Source: an uncultured Vampirovibrio sp. (lineage in GTDB: Bacteria; Cyanobacteriota; Vampirovibrionia; Gastranaerophilales; Gastranaerophilaceae). From it: 64,000 nt of DNA. The DNA is taken from positions 310,001-374,000 of the forward strand of contig CAJTPW010000001.1 in the NCBI GenBank assembly GCA_910578465.1, written 5' to 3'. Both the position numbers and the translations under genes were made by a program. Shown here one piece after another: positions 44,795-54,339 of the stretch (positions are counted from its first letter, which is position 1; every line of letters begins with the position of its first letter). The notes beneath the pieces are model-generated. The model did not search any database. It was not told the origin of the DNA and saw only the letters and a program-made list of their open reading frames with translations.

Positions 44795-45586
44795 ATGTCA
44801 GGGCATTCAAAGTGGGCAAACATTAAACATAAAAAAGCTAAGGCAGATGCTGCGCGCGGTGTGAACTTTGCTAAGTTTTCAAGAGAAATAATTATTGCGG
44901 CAAAAATGGGCGGGCCGGATCCTTCAGGGAATTTTCGCTTAAGAACGGCAATTGATAAAGCAAAAGCAGGCGGTCTTCCAAATGATACAATTAAAAGAGC
45001 AATTGAAAAAGGCGCAGGCAGCGGCGGTTCCGAGAACTTTGAAGAATTGACATATGAAGGATACGGTGCAGGCGGGGTTGCAATATTTATCGAAGCTGCA
45101 ACAGATAATAAAAACAGGACCGCAGGTGATATCAGAAGCTTTTTCACAAAGTTTGGCGGAAACCTCGGTGCAGATGGCTGTGTAGGCTGGATATTCGAGC
45201 CTTGCGGTATGCTTACTTTTGATAAGACGGTTGAATCCGAAGATAAAAAAAGCAAAGAAAAACCGAAAGAAATTACACTTGATGAGGTTTTGGAAGCAAG
45301 CCTTGAGTTTGAACCCAAGGATGTCTATGAAGAAGATGATGAAATCAAAGTAACAACAACGGTTGAAAATTTCCAGGCAACGGTTGAAGGATTTGAAAAA
45401 ATCGGCCTGAAACCAAAAACGGCTGAACTTACGAGAATTCCAAGTAATTCAAGCGAAGTAACCGACGCTGAAATTGCAAAAAAAGTTCTTCTTTTAATGG
45501 AAAAGCTTGAAGAGCATGATGACGTTCAAAACGTTTATTCAAACTTTGATATTGACGAAGATTTAATGAATTCTATTAATATATAA
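44795..45586 (+). CDS. yebC: YebC/PmpR family regulator
   Basis: A 263-residue three-domain protein starting MSGHSKWANIKHKKAKADAA, an unmistakable YebC beginning. The family has been described as transcription regulator (PmpR) and, more recently, as a translation factor. The middle has an inserted acidic/basic stretch (EDKKSKEKPKE). AAGGAA ribosome site at good distance. A helicase-nuclease gene follows 43 bases downstream in the same direction. Confidence 0.94.
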   Translation: MSGHSKWANIKHKKAKADAARGVNFAKFSREIIIAAKMGGPDPSGNFRLRTAIDKAKAGGLPNDTIKRAIEKGAGSGGSENFEELTYEGYGAGGVAIFIEAATDNKNRTAGDIRSFFTKFGGNLGADGCVGWIFEPCGMLTFDKTVESEDKKSKEKPKEITLDEVLEASLEFEPKDVYEEDDEIKVTTTVENFQATVEGFEKIGLKPKTAELTRIPSNSSEVTDAEIAKKVLLLMEKLEEHDDVQNVYSNFDIDEDLMNSINI

Positions 45587-45629
45587 GGTAAATTAGGCGC
45601 GGTTAAAATGCGCAAAGGAGAACCTGATT

Positions 45630-48600
45630 TTGACACAAAACGGGGCACAGGGCATGTTAAATCTTGATTTCGGTACTGAAAAGGCTGAATCGCAGCCAAA
45701 AATTAAACCGAATGAAAGACAAAAAGAGGCAACAGATACAATCAAGGGTCCTGTGATGCTTTTGGCGGGTCCCGGGACAGGGAAAACCTTTACCCTTATT
45801 GAGCGTATTAAAAATATGCTAAATAAAGGGGTTTTACCGTCTGAAATCCTTTGCCTTACTTTTTCTGAGGCTGCAAGCAGCGAGATGAAAACAAGGCTTG
45901 TAAAAGCTATGCCTCAAGATAGTACAACAAATGCAATGGGAGTTTGCGTTTCAACATATCACAGTTTTTGCAAGGATATTATAGACCGTTTTCCAAGTAA
46001 GTTTGAGCTTTTGGATAATGTTCAGGTTGTTGATGATATTACAAAACAGGCAATCGTCAAAGAATGCATTGATGAATACCATGCGGCATTTGGGGTTGAA
46101 TTTTTAAAAGACAAATGGAATAATAGGTATCATTATGTCGGGCAGATAATTTCCGCTATTGATTTTGTAAAAAGGGAAAGGGTTTCAAAGGAAGAATATT
46201 TTGAATATTTTGAAACAGATTCTGATTGGCTTCCAAAACTTGATGAGTTAAAGGAAGAATACAAGGAGAGGGAAGAAAAAGGAAAGCTTGTTAAGACCTT
46301 TGTTGAAAAGTTTGAGAATTTTGAAAAAAAACTCGGCAAGGCAAAAGAATTTTATGCAATATATGAGCTTTATGAAAAAGGTTTAAGACAGCATAACCTC
46401 ATTGATTTTTCCGATATGTTAAACCTTGTTTTAAAAACGGTTGAATATGATGATGAACTTTTGAATGAAGCTGTATCGCAGTATAAATATATTCTGGTGG
46501 ATGAATATCAGGATACAAACTCGGGGCAAAACGAGCTTATTTTTCAAATTGCGCGCGGTGCAAAAACCGACAACATCTTTGTTGTTGGGGACGATGACCA
46601 GATTATATATTCATTTCAGGGTGCAAGGTGTGACAACCTTAAAACTTTTTTAAAGAAATACCCTGAAACTAAAGTTATATGCTTAAATGAAAATAACCGC
46701 TCAAGCCAGCTTGTACTTGATTTTGCGGAGGATATTATAAAAAATGACCCCTCAAGGCTTACAAACGACCCTGAATTAAGGCTTCTTGGGATTGATAAAA
46801 AATTAATTGCAAAAAATCAAAAAGTGATTGAAAAAGAGGAAAAAATTAAACTCTCTTTCTATGCACAGACAATTCAAGAAAATAATAAGATTGTTGATGA
46901 GATTGAAAACCTTATAAATAAAGGAATTGAGCCAAAAGAAATTGCAATTCTATTAAAAAGGAATGATTTTTTAATTCCTTTTGCAAAAATTTTAAGGGCG
47001 AAAAATATACCGTATCAGTTAAATCGTCAAAAAAGCGTGTTTGAAATTCCTGCTTTTATAATAACCTATTTTTACCTGAAATGTCTTGATAATACATATA
47101 AAGGAGCAGATAAGCTTTTCGGGCTTCTTGTAAATGAACCCTTCTTAATTGATGAAAAAGATTATTACGAACTTTTAAAACAAAGCAGACTGAATGTTTT
47201 GAATGCGAAAAATTCCGACACAAGACCCGAAATAAAGGATAGGAATTTCTTTAATATAATTGAAGAAAACCTTGATACAACGTTTAAAAATTCGCCAAAA
47301 ATTCACAAATTTTATGAAACATTTATCGGGTTAAAAAAGCTGAAATCCGCTAAAGGTCTTAGCGCATTTGTTTATGATGTTATTTTAAAAACAGGAATTC
47401 TTGAATATTTTTCAAACAGGGCGGATGAAAGATTTGAAAATATGGCTGCAATAAAGCGCCTTACAAAAGAAGCTTATTCGTATTCAAGCCTGCATAAAAC
47501 AGCAACGCTCTCTGATTTTATTCTTCATCTTGATACATATTTGAATCAAGGGATAAAGATGGAGATTGAAAAAAATCCGTATTCAAATAATGCCGTTCAG
47601 CTTTTAACATACCACGGTTCTAAAGGAAGAGAGTTCGAATATGTCTTTATGCCGCAGTTAACTTCAAAGCTCTGGGAAAATTCCCGCCCTCCGGGGAAGC
47701 TTGATTTGCCCGTAAAAGAGTCAAAATTTTCCGATGATAAAAGCGAAAATAAAAAAGCAGAGCTTTTAAAGCTGATGTTTGTGGGGATTACCCGCTCTAA
47801 ATTCGGACTGTATTTAAGTTATTCAAACTGTGATGATGAAATGAATGTGCAGGCTGCAAGCAATTATCTGCAATCGGATATTTTAAATGATGAAAAACTT
47901 TGCAAAAAAACATCTTATGAGCTTGATTTGGATACCTATACGGAAGAATTGAAAAATTTTATTTTGTATCAGGAGTCTTTAAATGTTCAATCCGAATTAA
48001 AAGAAAGAACGGAAGACATTGTTGTAAGTGCTTCGTCTTTAAATGAATATTTGAGCTGCCCTTTGAAATATTATTATTCGGACATTTTAGATGTTCCTGT
48101 TCTGGTTGAAGATACGGATAATCTTTCATTTGGTTCTGCCGTGCACTTTGCGCTTGAAAAGATGGCGCGCGTCGGCAAAGAAAGGGGGCAATATCCTCCG
48201 CTATCAGAGGTTTTAGGATATTTTGAAGATAAGATGAACTCTCTTGAATTTAAAGATATGGAAACAAGGGAAGAATATCAAAGAAGGGGCGAAGAGGTTT
48301 TCAATACAAATTATTTAAAGCTGGTTGAAACGCCCGTTGAAAATATTCTGGCTTCCGAGCTTCGACTTGAATTTAAAGAAGAAGGTTATACACTGAAAGG
48401 TTTTGCAGACAGAGTAATTAAAGCAGGCGGCAAAATTTATATCTATGATTTTAAAACAGGTACGCCAAAAAAGGTGAAACCTGATGAAAAATATCATAAT
48501 CAGCTTCGTTTTTATAAATATTTATATGAAAAAATGAACCCCGATAAGGAAGTTTGTGACTGTTCACTTTTATATGTTGAAAAAGGGTTTAATTATTCAA

Positions 48601-48758
48601 ATGCAAACTTAACAAAAGATGATAACGCGGAGATTGAAAAGAAAATCAAAGCCTTTACAGAGGATGTAAAAAAACTTCATTTTGAACCGACGCCATCGAC
48701 TGATGCCTGCAAATATTGTAATTATGGTTTAATTTGCAAGCTTGCCTGTGAGGAGTAA
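45630..48758 (+). CDS. UvrD-type helicase fused to Fe-S PD-(D/E)xK nuclease
   Basis: A 1042-residue DNA repair protein. Helicase motifs: Walker A GPGTGKT (47-53), Walker B DEYQD (291-295), VVGDDDQIIYSFQG, TYHGSKGREFEYVF and MFVGITRSK. The C-terminal third is a RecB/AddB-like nuclease (GSAVHFALE, LKGFADRV, IYDFKTG). Cys810 with Cys1027, Cys1030 and Cys1036 match the iron-staple 4Fe-4S cluster of AddB-type nucleases. It would unwind and cut DNA ends, perhaps as a single-chain stand-in for AddAB/RecBCD. Start is TTG with AAAGGAG; an ATG 8 codons later is possible. Confidence 0.9.
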   Translation: MTQNGAQGMLNLDFGTEKAESQPKIKPNERQKEATDTIKGPVMLLAGPGTGKTFTLIERIKNMLNKGVLPSEILCLTFSEAASSEMKTRLVKAMPQDSTTNAMGVCVSTYHSFCKDIIDRFPSKFELLDNVQVVDDITKQAIVKECIDEYHAAFGVEFLKDKWNNRYHYVGQIISAIDFVKRERVSKEEYFEYFETDSDWLPKLDELKEEYKEREEKGKLVKTFVEKFENFEKKLGKAKEFYAIYELYEKGLRQHNLIDFSDMLNLVLKTVEYDDELLNEAVSQYKYILVDEYQDTNSGQNELIFQIARGAKTDNIFVVGDDDQIIYSFQGARCDNLKTFLKKYPETKVICLNENNRSSQLVLDFAEDIIKNDPSRLTNDPELRLLGIDKKLIAKNQKVIEKEEKIKLSFYAQTIQENNKIVDEIENLINKGIEPKEIAILLKRNDFLIPFAKILRAKNIPYQLNRQKSVFEIPAFIITYFYLKCLDNTYKGADKLFGLLVNEPFLIDEKDYYELLKQSRLNVLNAKNSDTRPEIKDRNFFNIIEENLDTTFKNSPKIHKFYETFIGLKKLKSAKGLSAFVYDVILKTGILEYFSNRADERFENMAAIKRLTKEAYSYSSLHKTATLSDFILHLDTYLNQGIKMEIEKNPYSNNAVQLLTYHGSKGREFEYVFMPQLTSKLWENSRPPGKLDLPVKESKFSDDKSENKKAELLKLMFVGITRSKFGLYLSYSNCDDEMNVQAASNYLQSDILNDEKLCKKTSYELDLDTYTEELKNFILYQESLNVQSELKERTEDIVVSASSLNEYLSCPLKYYYSDILDVPVLVEDTDNLSFGSAVHFALEKMARVGKERGQYPPLSEVLGYFEDKMNSLEFKDMETREEYQRRGEEVFNTNYLKLVETPVENILASELRLEFKEEGYTLKGFADRVIKAGGKIYIYDFKTGTPKKVKPDEKYHNQLRFYKYLYEKMNPDKEVCDCSLLYVEKGFNYSNANLTKDDNAEIEKKIKAFTEDVKKLHFEPTPSTDACKYCNYGLICKLACEE

Positions 48759-48787
48759 TTGGTGTAGTTAATATTGGGCACGGGTTT

Positions 48788-51385
48788 TTATAAAACAGGT
48801 GCAATGGTTTTTTTAAGAATTTCTGTTTTGGGTTTTTGAAAGTTTCCTGTTCGCTTTCCGTCTTTAAAAATAAACAGTTCGTTTTTGCCGTTTGGTTTTT
48901 GCACAAATTTTATTGCACCTGAATTTTTTGTAAGAAAAGTTTTTGTATTTGAATTTTCAAGAAGCTTTAATGTTTCTTTATTTGGATGTCCGTATGTATT
49001 TGGACCTGTTGAAACTATTGAATATTCAGGCTTTAAATATTCAAGCATTTCTTTGTTTAAAACATTCTTCGCACCGTGATGTCCTGTTTTTAGAAATTTA
49101 ACCCCCTTTTCTTCAATGTTTTTTGGGAGTTTTTCTTTAATTGAATTAAACGCTAAAATCCCTCCATCTCCCATAAAAAGTGCATAATCACCCCTGCTTT
49201 GAATAAGTATAATGGTTGAAGTTTCATTCTCAAATTTGTCTTTATTCAGCGTTTCCGTGCGAGAAATTTTTGGTGCAAATGTTTTTATTTCAAAATCTTT
49301 TTCCCTATATATGGTTTTATTTGTTGCAATTTCTGTCTTTAAGCTATTTTCTTTTAAATATTTTAAAATCTCGCAAGAATTTTTTGTATCACATTCTTTC
49401 TTTTGAATTATCACATTTTTAACTTTAATATTATTTAAAATATCAATTGTTCCGCCGGAATGGTCGTTATCAAAATGGGTTAAAATCAAGTATTCAAGCG
49501 TCCTTATGTTCCTGTCGTAAAAATATTCGTTTATTATCCTTTTTGCGCTTGAAATTCCTATATATGGAAGCCTTCCCGTATCAATCATTATATATTTATT
49601 TTTTGGAGTTTTAATTAAAAGGCTGTCTGCGTTTCCGACGTCAAATGTTAAAATTTCAAAATTTCCGTTTGGAATTTTTATAAGTCCAAAAAGTAAAATA
49701 CAGGCTAAAATTCCGAGTGCTGTATTTGTTTTCAACTTTTTAAAATTGTTTTTCAGGCAAAAAACAAAAGTGAGCACAAAAGAATAATACACAACGATAT
49801 AAAAAGCACTACCGGAGGGAATTTTAATAATTGAGGCGGGAAGTTTTGAAAAGAAATTCGAAACGGTTAAAAGGAGGGCAATCAAGGGATTTAAAATAAA
49901 ACTTGCAAATTGAACCGTAAAATCTCCTAAAAACGGGACAAGGCTCAAAATAGAACTCAAAAATCCTATAAAACTTATAATTCCTATAAATGGAACAACT
50001 GCAATGTTTGCAAAAACACTGTAAGGCGTAAACGTGTTGAAATAATATCCTTGCAGGGGTGCTGCCCAAATTTGTGCGGTCAAGGGCACTAAAACAACTC
50101 CTAAAAGCGAAATCGGAGAAAATAAAAATGCTGCGGCGCGAATAAGAGCGGGTTTTTTGAAAAATTTTGATTTATAACTTTTGTCCGAAGTTTTAAACTT
50201 GGCGCAAACGGGCTCAATGCAGGTAATCAACCCGCCGGTGACAAGAAAAGAAAGTTGAAAACCAACATCATTTAAAAGTTTCGGGTTAAATAAAAGCATA
50301 ATAAAGCCCGTAAAAAATATCAGTGCTATGCTGTCTGCCGTTTTAAACATTAATTTTCCAATTAAAATCAAAAGAAGCATTATTCCTGCCCTCAAAATTG
50401 ATGGCGGAAAACCTGTCATAAATGTATATAAGACGATAATGACCATCCCTGTTAAAATATTTGTCCGATACGGCAGGTTCAAAAACGAGGCAAGCCCCCA
50501 CCAGATTCCAAATATCAACGCCACATTCAGCCCTGATGCTGCAAGAAGGTGTAAAAGCCCCGAGTTTATAAAGGATTGTTTAACATCATCGGGCGGATTT
50601 ATGGCGTCATCCCCGAAGACAACTCCGCCAAATACCTCCAAGTTCGGGCTTTTTATGTGTTTACCGTGTTTTAAAATAATTCTGTTCCTTGTTGTGTCAA
50701 GTCCTTGAAGGGCAAGCCACCATATTTCTTTAATCTTATTTTGTGCCTGTTTTATATTTGGGCCGCTTATAATTTTAAAATCCGACCCGCAAAAAGTTTT
50801 ATCAAAAAACTTGCCTCCATTTTTCTTTGAGCTTCCGCCCGAATATAAAATTGTAAATACATCTTTATTTTGAAGATATTTTTTATAGTCAAATTCGCTC
50901 GGGTTTGTTGCTTCTCTCGGGGTCCTTAAATTTCCCTTAATTTTAATGACATCACCAATTTTTATATTGTTATAGCTTTCTTTTGTATCAAAAATTGAGA
51001 CAAGAACCTTTGTATTTTCGGGTTTAAAATTTTCGCTTTGAATATTTGCTTCATAAACCCCCATATAAAATTTTGCAATATTTTTCTCTTTGTTAATTGC
51101 GGGTATGCTGTAAACTCTGCCTTTTAAAATTGTATTGTCGGCGCTTTGAATTGATGAGAATGTGTCAAATTTTTTGTTTTGAAAGTCAGCATTTAAAAAA
51201 CCGCCAAAAAATATAAAACAAAGCACTAAGCACAATACGGGTTTCAGTTTGTTAAAATAACAAAGTAAAATTAATAAAAGACATACCGCAACTGCAAAAA
51301 ATAACCTTTTTTCCGTATAGAAAGCATACAAGCCGAGTACATAAAAGGTTGTAATAAAAACTGTTATGTAATTTTTGTTTTCCAT
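48788..51385 (-). CDS. comEC: ComEC/Rec2 DNA uptake channel
   Basis: An 865-residue inner-membrane protein for natural transformation. It contains the full three-part layout: an N-terminal DUF4131/OB-like region (to about residue 200), the competence membrane core with SGLLHLLAASGLNVAL, and a C-terminal metallo-beta-lactamase domain with HFDNDHSGG (from residue 637) and TGHHGAKNV. The gene is convergent with the helicase-nuclease. No other competence genes are in the window. No clear Shine-Dalgarno is seen before the ATG. Confidence 0.92.
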   Translation of the reverse strand: MENKNYITVFITTFYVLGLYAFYTEKRLFFAVAVCLLLILLCYFNKLKPVLCLVLCFIFFGGFLNADFQNKKFDTFSSIQSADNTILKGRVYSIPAINKEKNIAKFYMGVYEANIQSENFKPENTKVLVSIFDTKESYNNIKIGDVIKIKGNLRTPREATNPSEFDYKKYLQNKDVFTILYSGGSSKKNGGKFFDKTFCGSDFKIISGPNIKQAQNKIKEIWWLALQGLDTTRNRIILKHGKHIKSPNLEVFGGVVFGDDAINPPDDVKQSFINSGLLHLLAASGLNVALIFGIWWGLASFLNLPYRTNILTGMVIIVLYTFMTGFPPSILRAGIMLLLILIGKLMFKTADSIALIFFTGFIMLLFNPKLLNDVGFQLSFLVTGGLITCIEPVCAKFKTSDKSYKSKFFKKPALIRAAAFLFSPISLLGVVLVPLTAQIWAAPLQGYYFNTFTPYSVFANIAVVPFIGIISFIGFLSSILSLVPFLGDFTVQFASFILNPLIALLLTVSNFFSKLPASIIKIPSGSAFYIVVYYSFVLTFVFCLKNNFKKLKTNTALGILACILLFGLIKIPNGNFEILTFDVGNADSLLIKTPKNKYIMIDTGRLPYIGISSAKRIINEYFYDRNIRTLEYLILTHFDNDHSGGTIDILNNIKVKNVIIQKKECDTKNSCEILKYLKENSLKTEIATNKTIYREKDFEIKTFAPKISRTETLNKDKFENETSTIILIQSRGDYALFMGDGGILAFNSIKEKLPKNIEEKGVKFLKTGHHGAKNVLNKEMLEYLKPEYSIVSTGPNTYGHPNKETLKLLENSNTKTFLTKNSGAIKFVQKPNGKNELFIFKDGKRTGNFQKPKTEILKKTIAPVL

Positions 51386-51490
51386 CTAAAACTAAATATA
51401 ATTCCAAATCGTTCTGCCAATTATAATACGGAAAGCCTGTCTTAAAAGAAATGAAATATTAAGAAGTGTTAAATTGTATATACTTTTTAT

Positions 51491-51540
51491 GGCAATTTTT
51501 TATACAAAGAATACTTTATAAATGCAAGAGAGAATAAAAT
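51491..51540 (+). promoter_or_regulatory. 50-base upstream block shared by two paralogues (copy 1)
   Basis: GGCAATTTTT, ten variable bases, ATACTTTATA, a ten-mer ending CAAGAG, then AGA and an AT stretch. The same elements with identical spacing occur before the second paralogue. Probably promoter plus leader; the exact -35/-10 assignment is unclear. Confidence 0.6.
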
Positions 51541-51554
51541 TTTAAGGAGAGAAC

Positions 51555-52862
51555 ATGTCAGTTAACGCAGTTAATGGGACAGCTTTGAGTACTGCTAATG
51601 CCGAGCAGACCAAAAAAACTTTTAAACAAGACGAACCTGTTTCAATTATGGAATTTGACGCAGGAAAAGCAAATAAAACCGTAGATATCGACCTTGTAAG
51701 TACTGATGGCGACAATGACGGAAAATTGTCCGCTGGCGAGGTTGTAAAACTTGCAGTCAAGGGCGCAGGTGAAGATACTAAAAATGCACTGCTTTCTCCT
51801 CTTGGAATTGCAGGCATGATTGGTGTTGCGGCCCTTGCAATATGTCCTGTTACTGCTCCTTTCGTTGCACCGCTTGCCGTTGCAGGTGCCGCAATCGGTG
51901 TTGGTGCAGGCGCCATAAAAACCGTATCAGGTATAGGCAAAATGATCGGTGCCGAAACTGACGCCGAGGCTAAATCAGGTGCAAAACAAACGGGTTCGGG
52001 TGCATTTACAACGGCTACTTCTGCGTTTGCTCTAAAAGCAGGGCTAAAAGAAATGTCCAAAGTTGAAGGCTCTCATATGGAAGCGGCTTACAAAGAAGGC
52101 ACTTCAAAAACCAAGGCATATTTTCAGGATGTGAAAGAAATGGCTACAGAGCTCAATCCTTTTCCAAGAAAAGGAAACTTGAGCCAAAAAGAAATAGATG
52201 AAATATTCAAAAGTTATGAGGCCGAGCAGAATATTGGTACCGAAGGTAATTTGAGTCAAAATGATATAGATAATATGCTTGCAAATCATGGTCTCGGACC
52301 GAAAGCCACCCACAGTGTATATAACAATGACGGTCCTTTGACGCCGAATATGGATCTTACGCCTGAGCAGGCTCGAATAAATTTAACTCAAGCACAAGAA
52401 GCTGCTAACGGTACTTTTTCAAACAGGTCTGATTGGGAGGTTGCTCAAGTAAAATTAAAACAAGCACAGCTTGATTATGATACCGCGCAATCAGCACAAC
52501 AAGACACCGCAAACGTATTAAGACAAATACTTGCAAAACAAACAGGTAATACGCCTGCTGCTCCTGCTTCAGCTTCATCTGCAGCTTCTGCGCCTGCAGC
52601 ATCAGCTACCCCTGTATTAAGAACAACGCCTGACGGCACCACTGCAATCAAACCTGACGGTACACCTGTAGAGGTGAAACCTTTTGATTTTGCGAGTCTG
52701 CCTCGGTATGGGGCTGATGATGTTGCGAGTATAAACGCAGCAGTACGCGCCTCCGGTGCGCCAAAAGTGGGTGACAATCCTGAACTCGTTGATTTCTTAT
52801 TGGGTAAAGAACCTGGTGCTGTTGATTTGTTATTACAACTTGCAAGAGAGCAATCAGTATAA
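51555..52862 (+). CDS. EF-hand, glycine/alanine-rich lineage-specific protein (paralogue 1)
   Basis: A 435-residue protein, not recognised. Residues 51-62 form a complete EF-hand loop (DGDNDGKLSAGE). A hydrophobic Gly/Ala-rich hairpin (about 75-125) follows, then TDAEAKSGAKQTGSGAF, a segment shared with the next gene. Two copies of GNLSQ(K/N)(E/D)ID lie near residues 208 and 235. The C-terminal half has an Ala/Pro/Ser linker and ends ELVDFLLGKEPGAVDLLLQL. No signal peptide. Strong AAGGAG site. It may be membrane-inserting or exported by a non-Sec route; that is only inference. Confidence 0.7.
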   Translation: MSVNAVNGTALSTANAEQTKKTFKQDEPVSIMEFDAGKANKTVDIDLVSTDGDNDGKLSAGEVVKLAVKGAGEDTKNALLSPLGIAGMIGVAALAICPVTAPFVAPLAVAGAAIGVGAGAIKTVSGIGKMIGAETDAEAKSGAKQTGSGAFTTATSAFALKAGLKEMSKVEGSHMEAAYKEGTSKTKAYFQDVKEMATELNPFPRKGNLSQKEIDEIFKSYEAEQNIGTEGNLSQNDIDNMLANHGLGPKATHSVYNNDGPLTPNMDLTPEQARINLTQAQEAANGTFSNRSDWEVAQVKLKQAQLDYDTAQSAQQDTANVLRQILAKQTGNTPAAPASASSAASAPAASATPVLRTTPDGTTAIKPDGTPVEVKPFDFASLPRYGADDVASINAAVRASGAPKVGDNPELVDFLLGKEPGAVDLLLQLAREQSV

Positions 52863-52895
52863 AGTTTTTGGATTACAATAGTTGCTTTATTCTCT

Positions 52896-52920
52896 AAAAG
52901 CCCTGATTTTCAGGGCTTTT
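52896..52920 (+). terminator. Intrinsic terminator
   Basis: Perfect 11-base arms AAAAGCCCTGA and TCAGGGCTTTT with a 3-base loop, T-rich end, right after paralogue 1. It separates the two paralogues into independent transcripts. Confidence 0.88.
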
Positions 52921-52960
52921 TAGCTGTGTTTACAAAACTTAAAAATCTATTCTCCAAAAA

Positions 52961-53010
52961 GGCAATTTTTAGCGAAAAATATACTTTATATATACAAGAG
53001 AGATAAAGTT
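52961..53010 (+). promoter_or_regulatory. 50-base upstream block shared by two paralogues (copy 2)
   Basis: Same elements and spacing as the block before paralogue 1: GGCAATTTTT, ten bases, ATACTTTATA, TATACAAGAG, AGA. Distance to the start codon is longer here (40 bases versus 14), so the block is conserved as upstream DNA or RNA leader rather than as a ribosome site. Confidence 0.6.
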
Positions 53011-53050
53011 AAATTCTACCTCATAAAAGAGAGACGGAGAGAGAAATTTT

Positions 53051-54265
53051 ATGTTAAATTACGTTACCGCTTCTGCTCCTGCAGAACTTGCAAAGAAAAA
53101 CGCTTATACAAACCAAACAGCAGCGCAAAATTATGAATATGCGCCCGATTGGATGTTTGGCAGCTCTGCAATGGGAGATGTCGGAGACGGTGTTCAAATA
53201 AAAGGTGGCACAAGCATTGATTCGGATAACGCGCCCGATACGAAAACACAGGGTAATCTGGTTTCAGGCTGTGATGATGGCAAAGATGACGGTAAAATCA
53301 GCCTTGGAAGTAAAATTGCAAACACCCTCTGGGGTGCAGGCAAAGCCGTTGTAAATACGGTAAAAGATATAGTGACCGATCCGAAAAAAGCCGTAGCGGC
53401 GGTTGCAACAACTGCAGTTTGTATAGCATTTCCTCCTGCAGCAGTCGTAGTCGGCGCAGTCGGTGTTGTTTCAGGGGTTGTCGGTTGTGCAAACGCATGG
53501 CAGAGAGCAAGCAGTGCCACAACGGATGATGAAGCTAAAGCCGCCTGTCAGGATTTTGGTGCTTCGGGCTTACAGGTAGGGCTTTCTGCGGTTGCAGTTA
53601 AAGGCGGACTTGGTGCTATGAAGGCAACGCAAGGCTCTGCAATGGCAGAACTTGCCGCAAAAGGTAAAAGTACAGGTATTAAGGGATTTGGTGAAACCGT
53701 AAAAGCTTTCGGAAAGGACACCATAACCGGTGGCAGAGGCTTTGAGCAGGGAACCTTGAAAATTAATACTGCAAACCCCGGATATAAAGGAACACAGCTC
53801 TGGGGAGCCGTAAAAGGTCGTGCGTCGCAAGGATTTGAAAACGTTAAAACAAACGGAATTCATCCGTTGAAAACTGCAAAAAGCGGTATGCAAAACGCAG
53901 GCAGCGCTGCAGGAAACACCTGGCAGAATGTTAAAACAAACGGAGTTCATCCGATAAAGGCTGCAAGAAGCGGTGCAGGAAGATTTTCAACCGCAGCAAC
54001 AACGGCGGGATATAAATCAGGCTTTGGCGCATTAACAGGAGCTGCTGCAAATCAGATGACGGAAACCAATATTCTTCATTCAAACTATGATGAGGCAGTG
54101 CTCAAAAATGCAAGCTGTAATACATATACAGACGGCAATTACGATTTTTCACAGGATTGGATGAGCTTAACACCAAATATATCAGGGTATTATAACTATG
54201 ATAAGGGCTATGAAGAACTGGCTCAATATGCAGGATACAATGCAAAGCAGATTGCAAATATGTAA
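53051..54265 (+). CDS. Glycine/alanine-rich lineage-specific protein (paralogue 2)
   Basis: A 404-residue protein related to the preceding gene. A degenerate EF-hand (DGKDDGKISLGS, about residues 76-87, position 3 Lys and position 12 Ser) is followed by the hydrophobic Gly/Ala/Val hairpin (about 115-145) and TTDDEAKAACQDFGASGLQ, which aligns with paralogue 1. The second half has a tandem repeat of about 27 residues (NVKTNGIHPLKTAKSG, NVKTNGVHPIKAARSG) and an aromatic, Asn/Tyr-rich tail. No signal peptide. The calcium site seems lost relative to its paralogue. Confidence 0.7.
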   Translation: MLNYVTASAPAELAKKNAYTNQTAAQNYEYAPDWMFGSSAMGDVGDGVQIKGGTSIDSDNAPDTKTQGNLVSGCDDGKDDGKISLGSKIANTLWGAGKAVVNTVKDIVTDPKKAVAAVATTAVCIAFPPAAVVVGAVGVVSGVVGCANAWQRASSATTDDEAKAACQDFGASGLQVGLSAVAVKGGLGAMKATQGSAMAELAAKGKSTGIKGFGETVKAFGKDTITGGRGFEQGTLKINTANPGYKGTQLWGAVKGRASQGFENVKTNGIHPLKTAKSGMQNAGSAAGNTWQNVKTNGVHPIKAARSGAGRFSTAATTAGYKSGFGALTGAAANQMTETNILHSNYDEAVLKNASCNTYTDGNYDFSQDWMSLTPNISGYYNYDKGYEELAQYAGYNAKQIANM

Positions 54266-54283
54266 AAAACAAAATTGAAGATT

Positions 54284-54315
54284 AAAAGCGCTTCCTTTGA
54301 ACGGGAAGCGCTTTT
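54284..54315. terminator. Bidirectional intrinsic terminator
   Basis: Perfect 12-base arms AAAAGCGCTTCC and GGAAGCGCTTTT with an 8-base loop between converging genes. Confidence 0.88.
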
Positions 54316-54339
54316 CTTGTATTGCGTTTTAAAGGGTAT

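Noticed and set aside
52170..52290. Paralogue 1 as a FliM or flagellar switch protein
   Set aside because: Only the short LSQxEID motif matches; no FliM core and no flagellar genes around.
51491..53010. Shared upstream block as a known riboswitch
   Set aside because: Too short and without the stems of any riboswitch class I know; treated as promoter/leader element.
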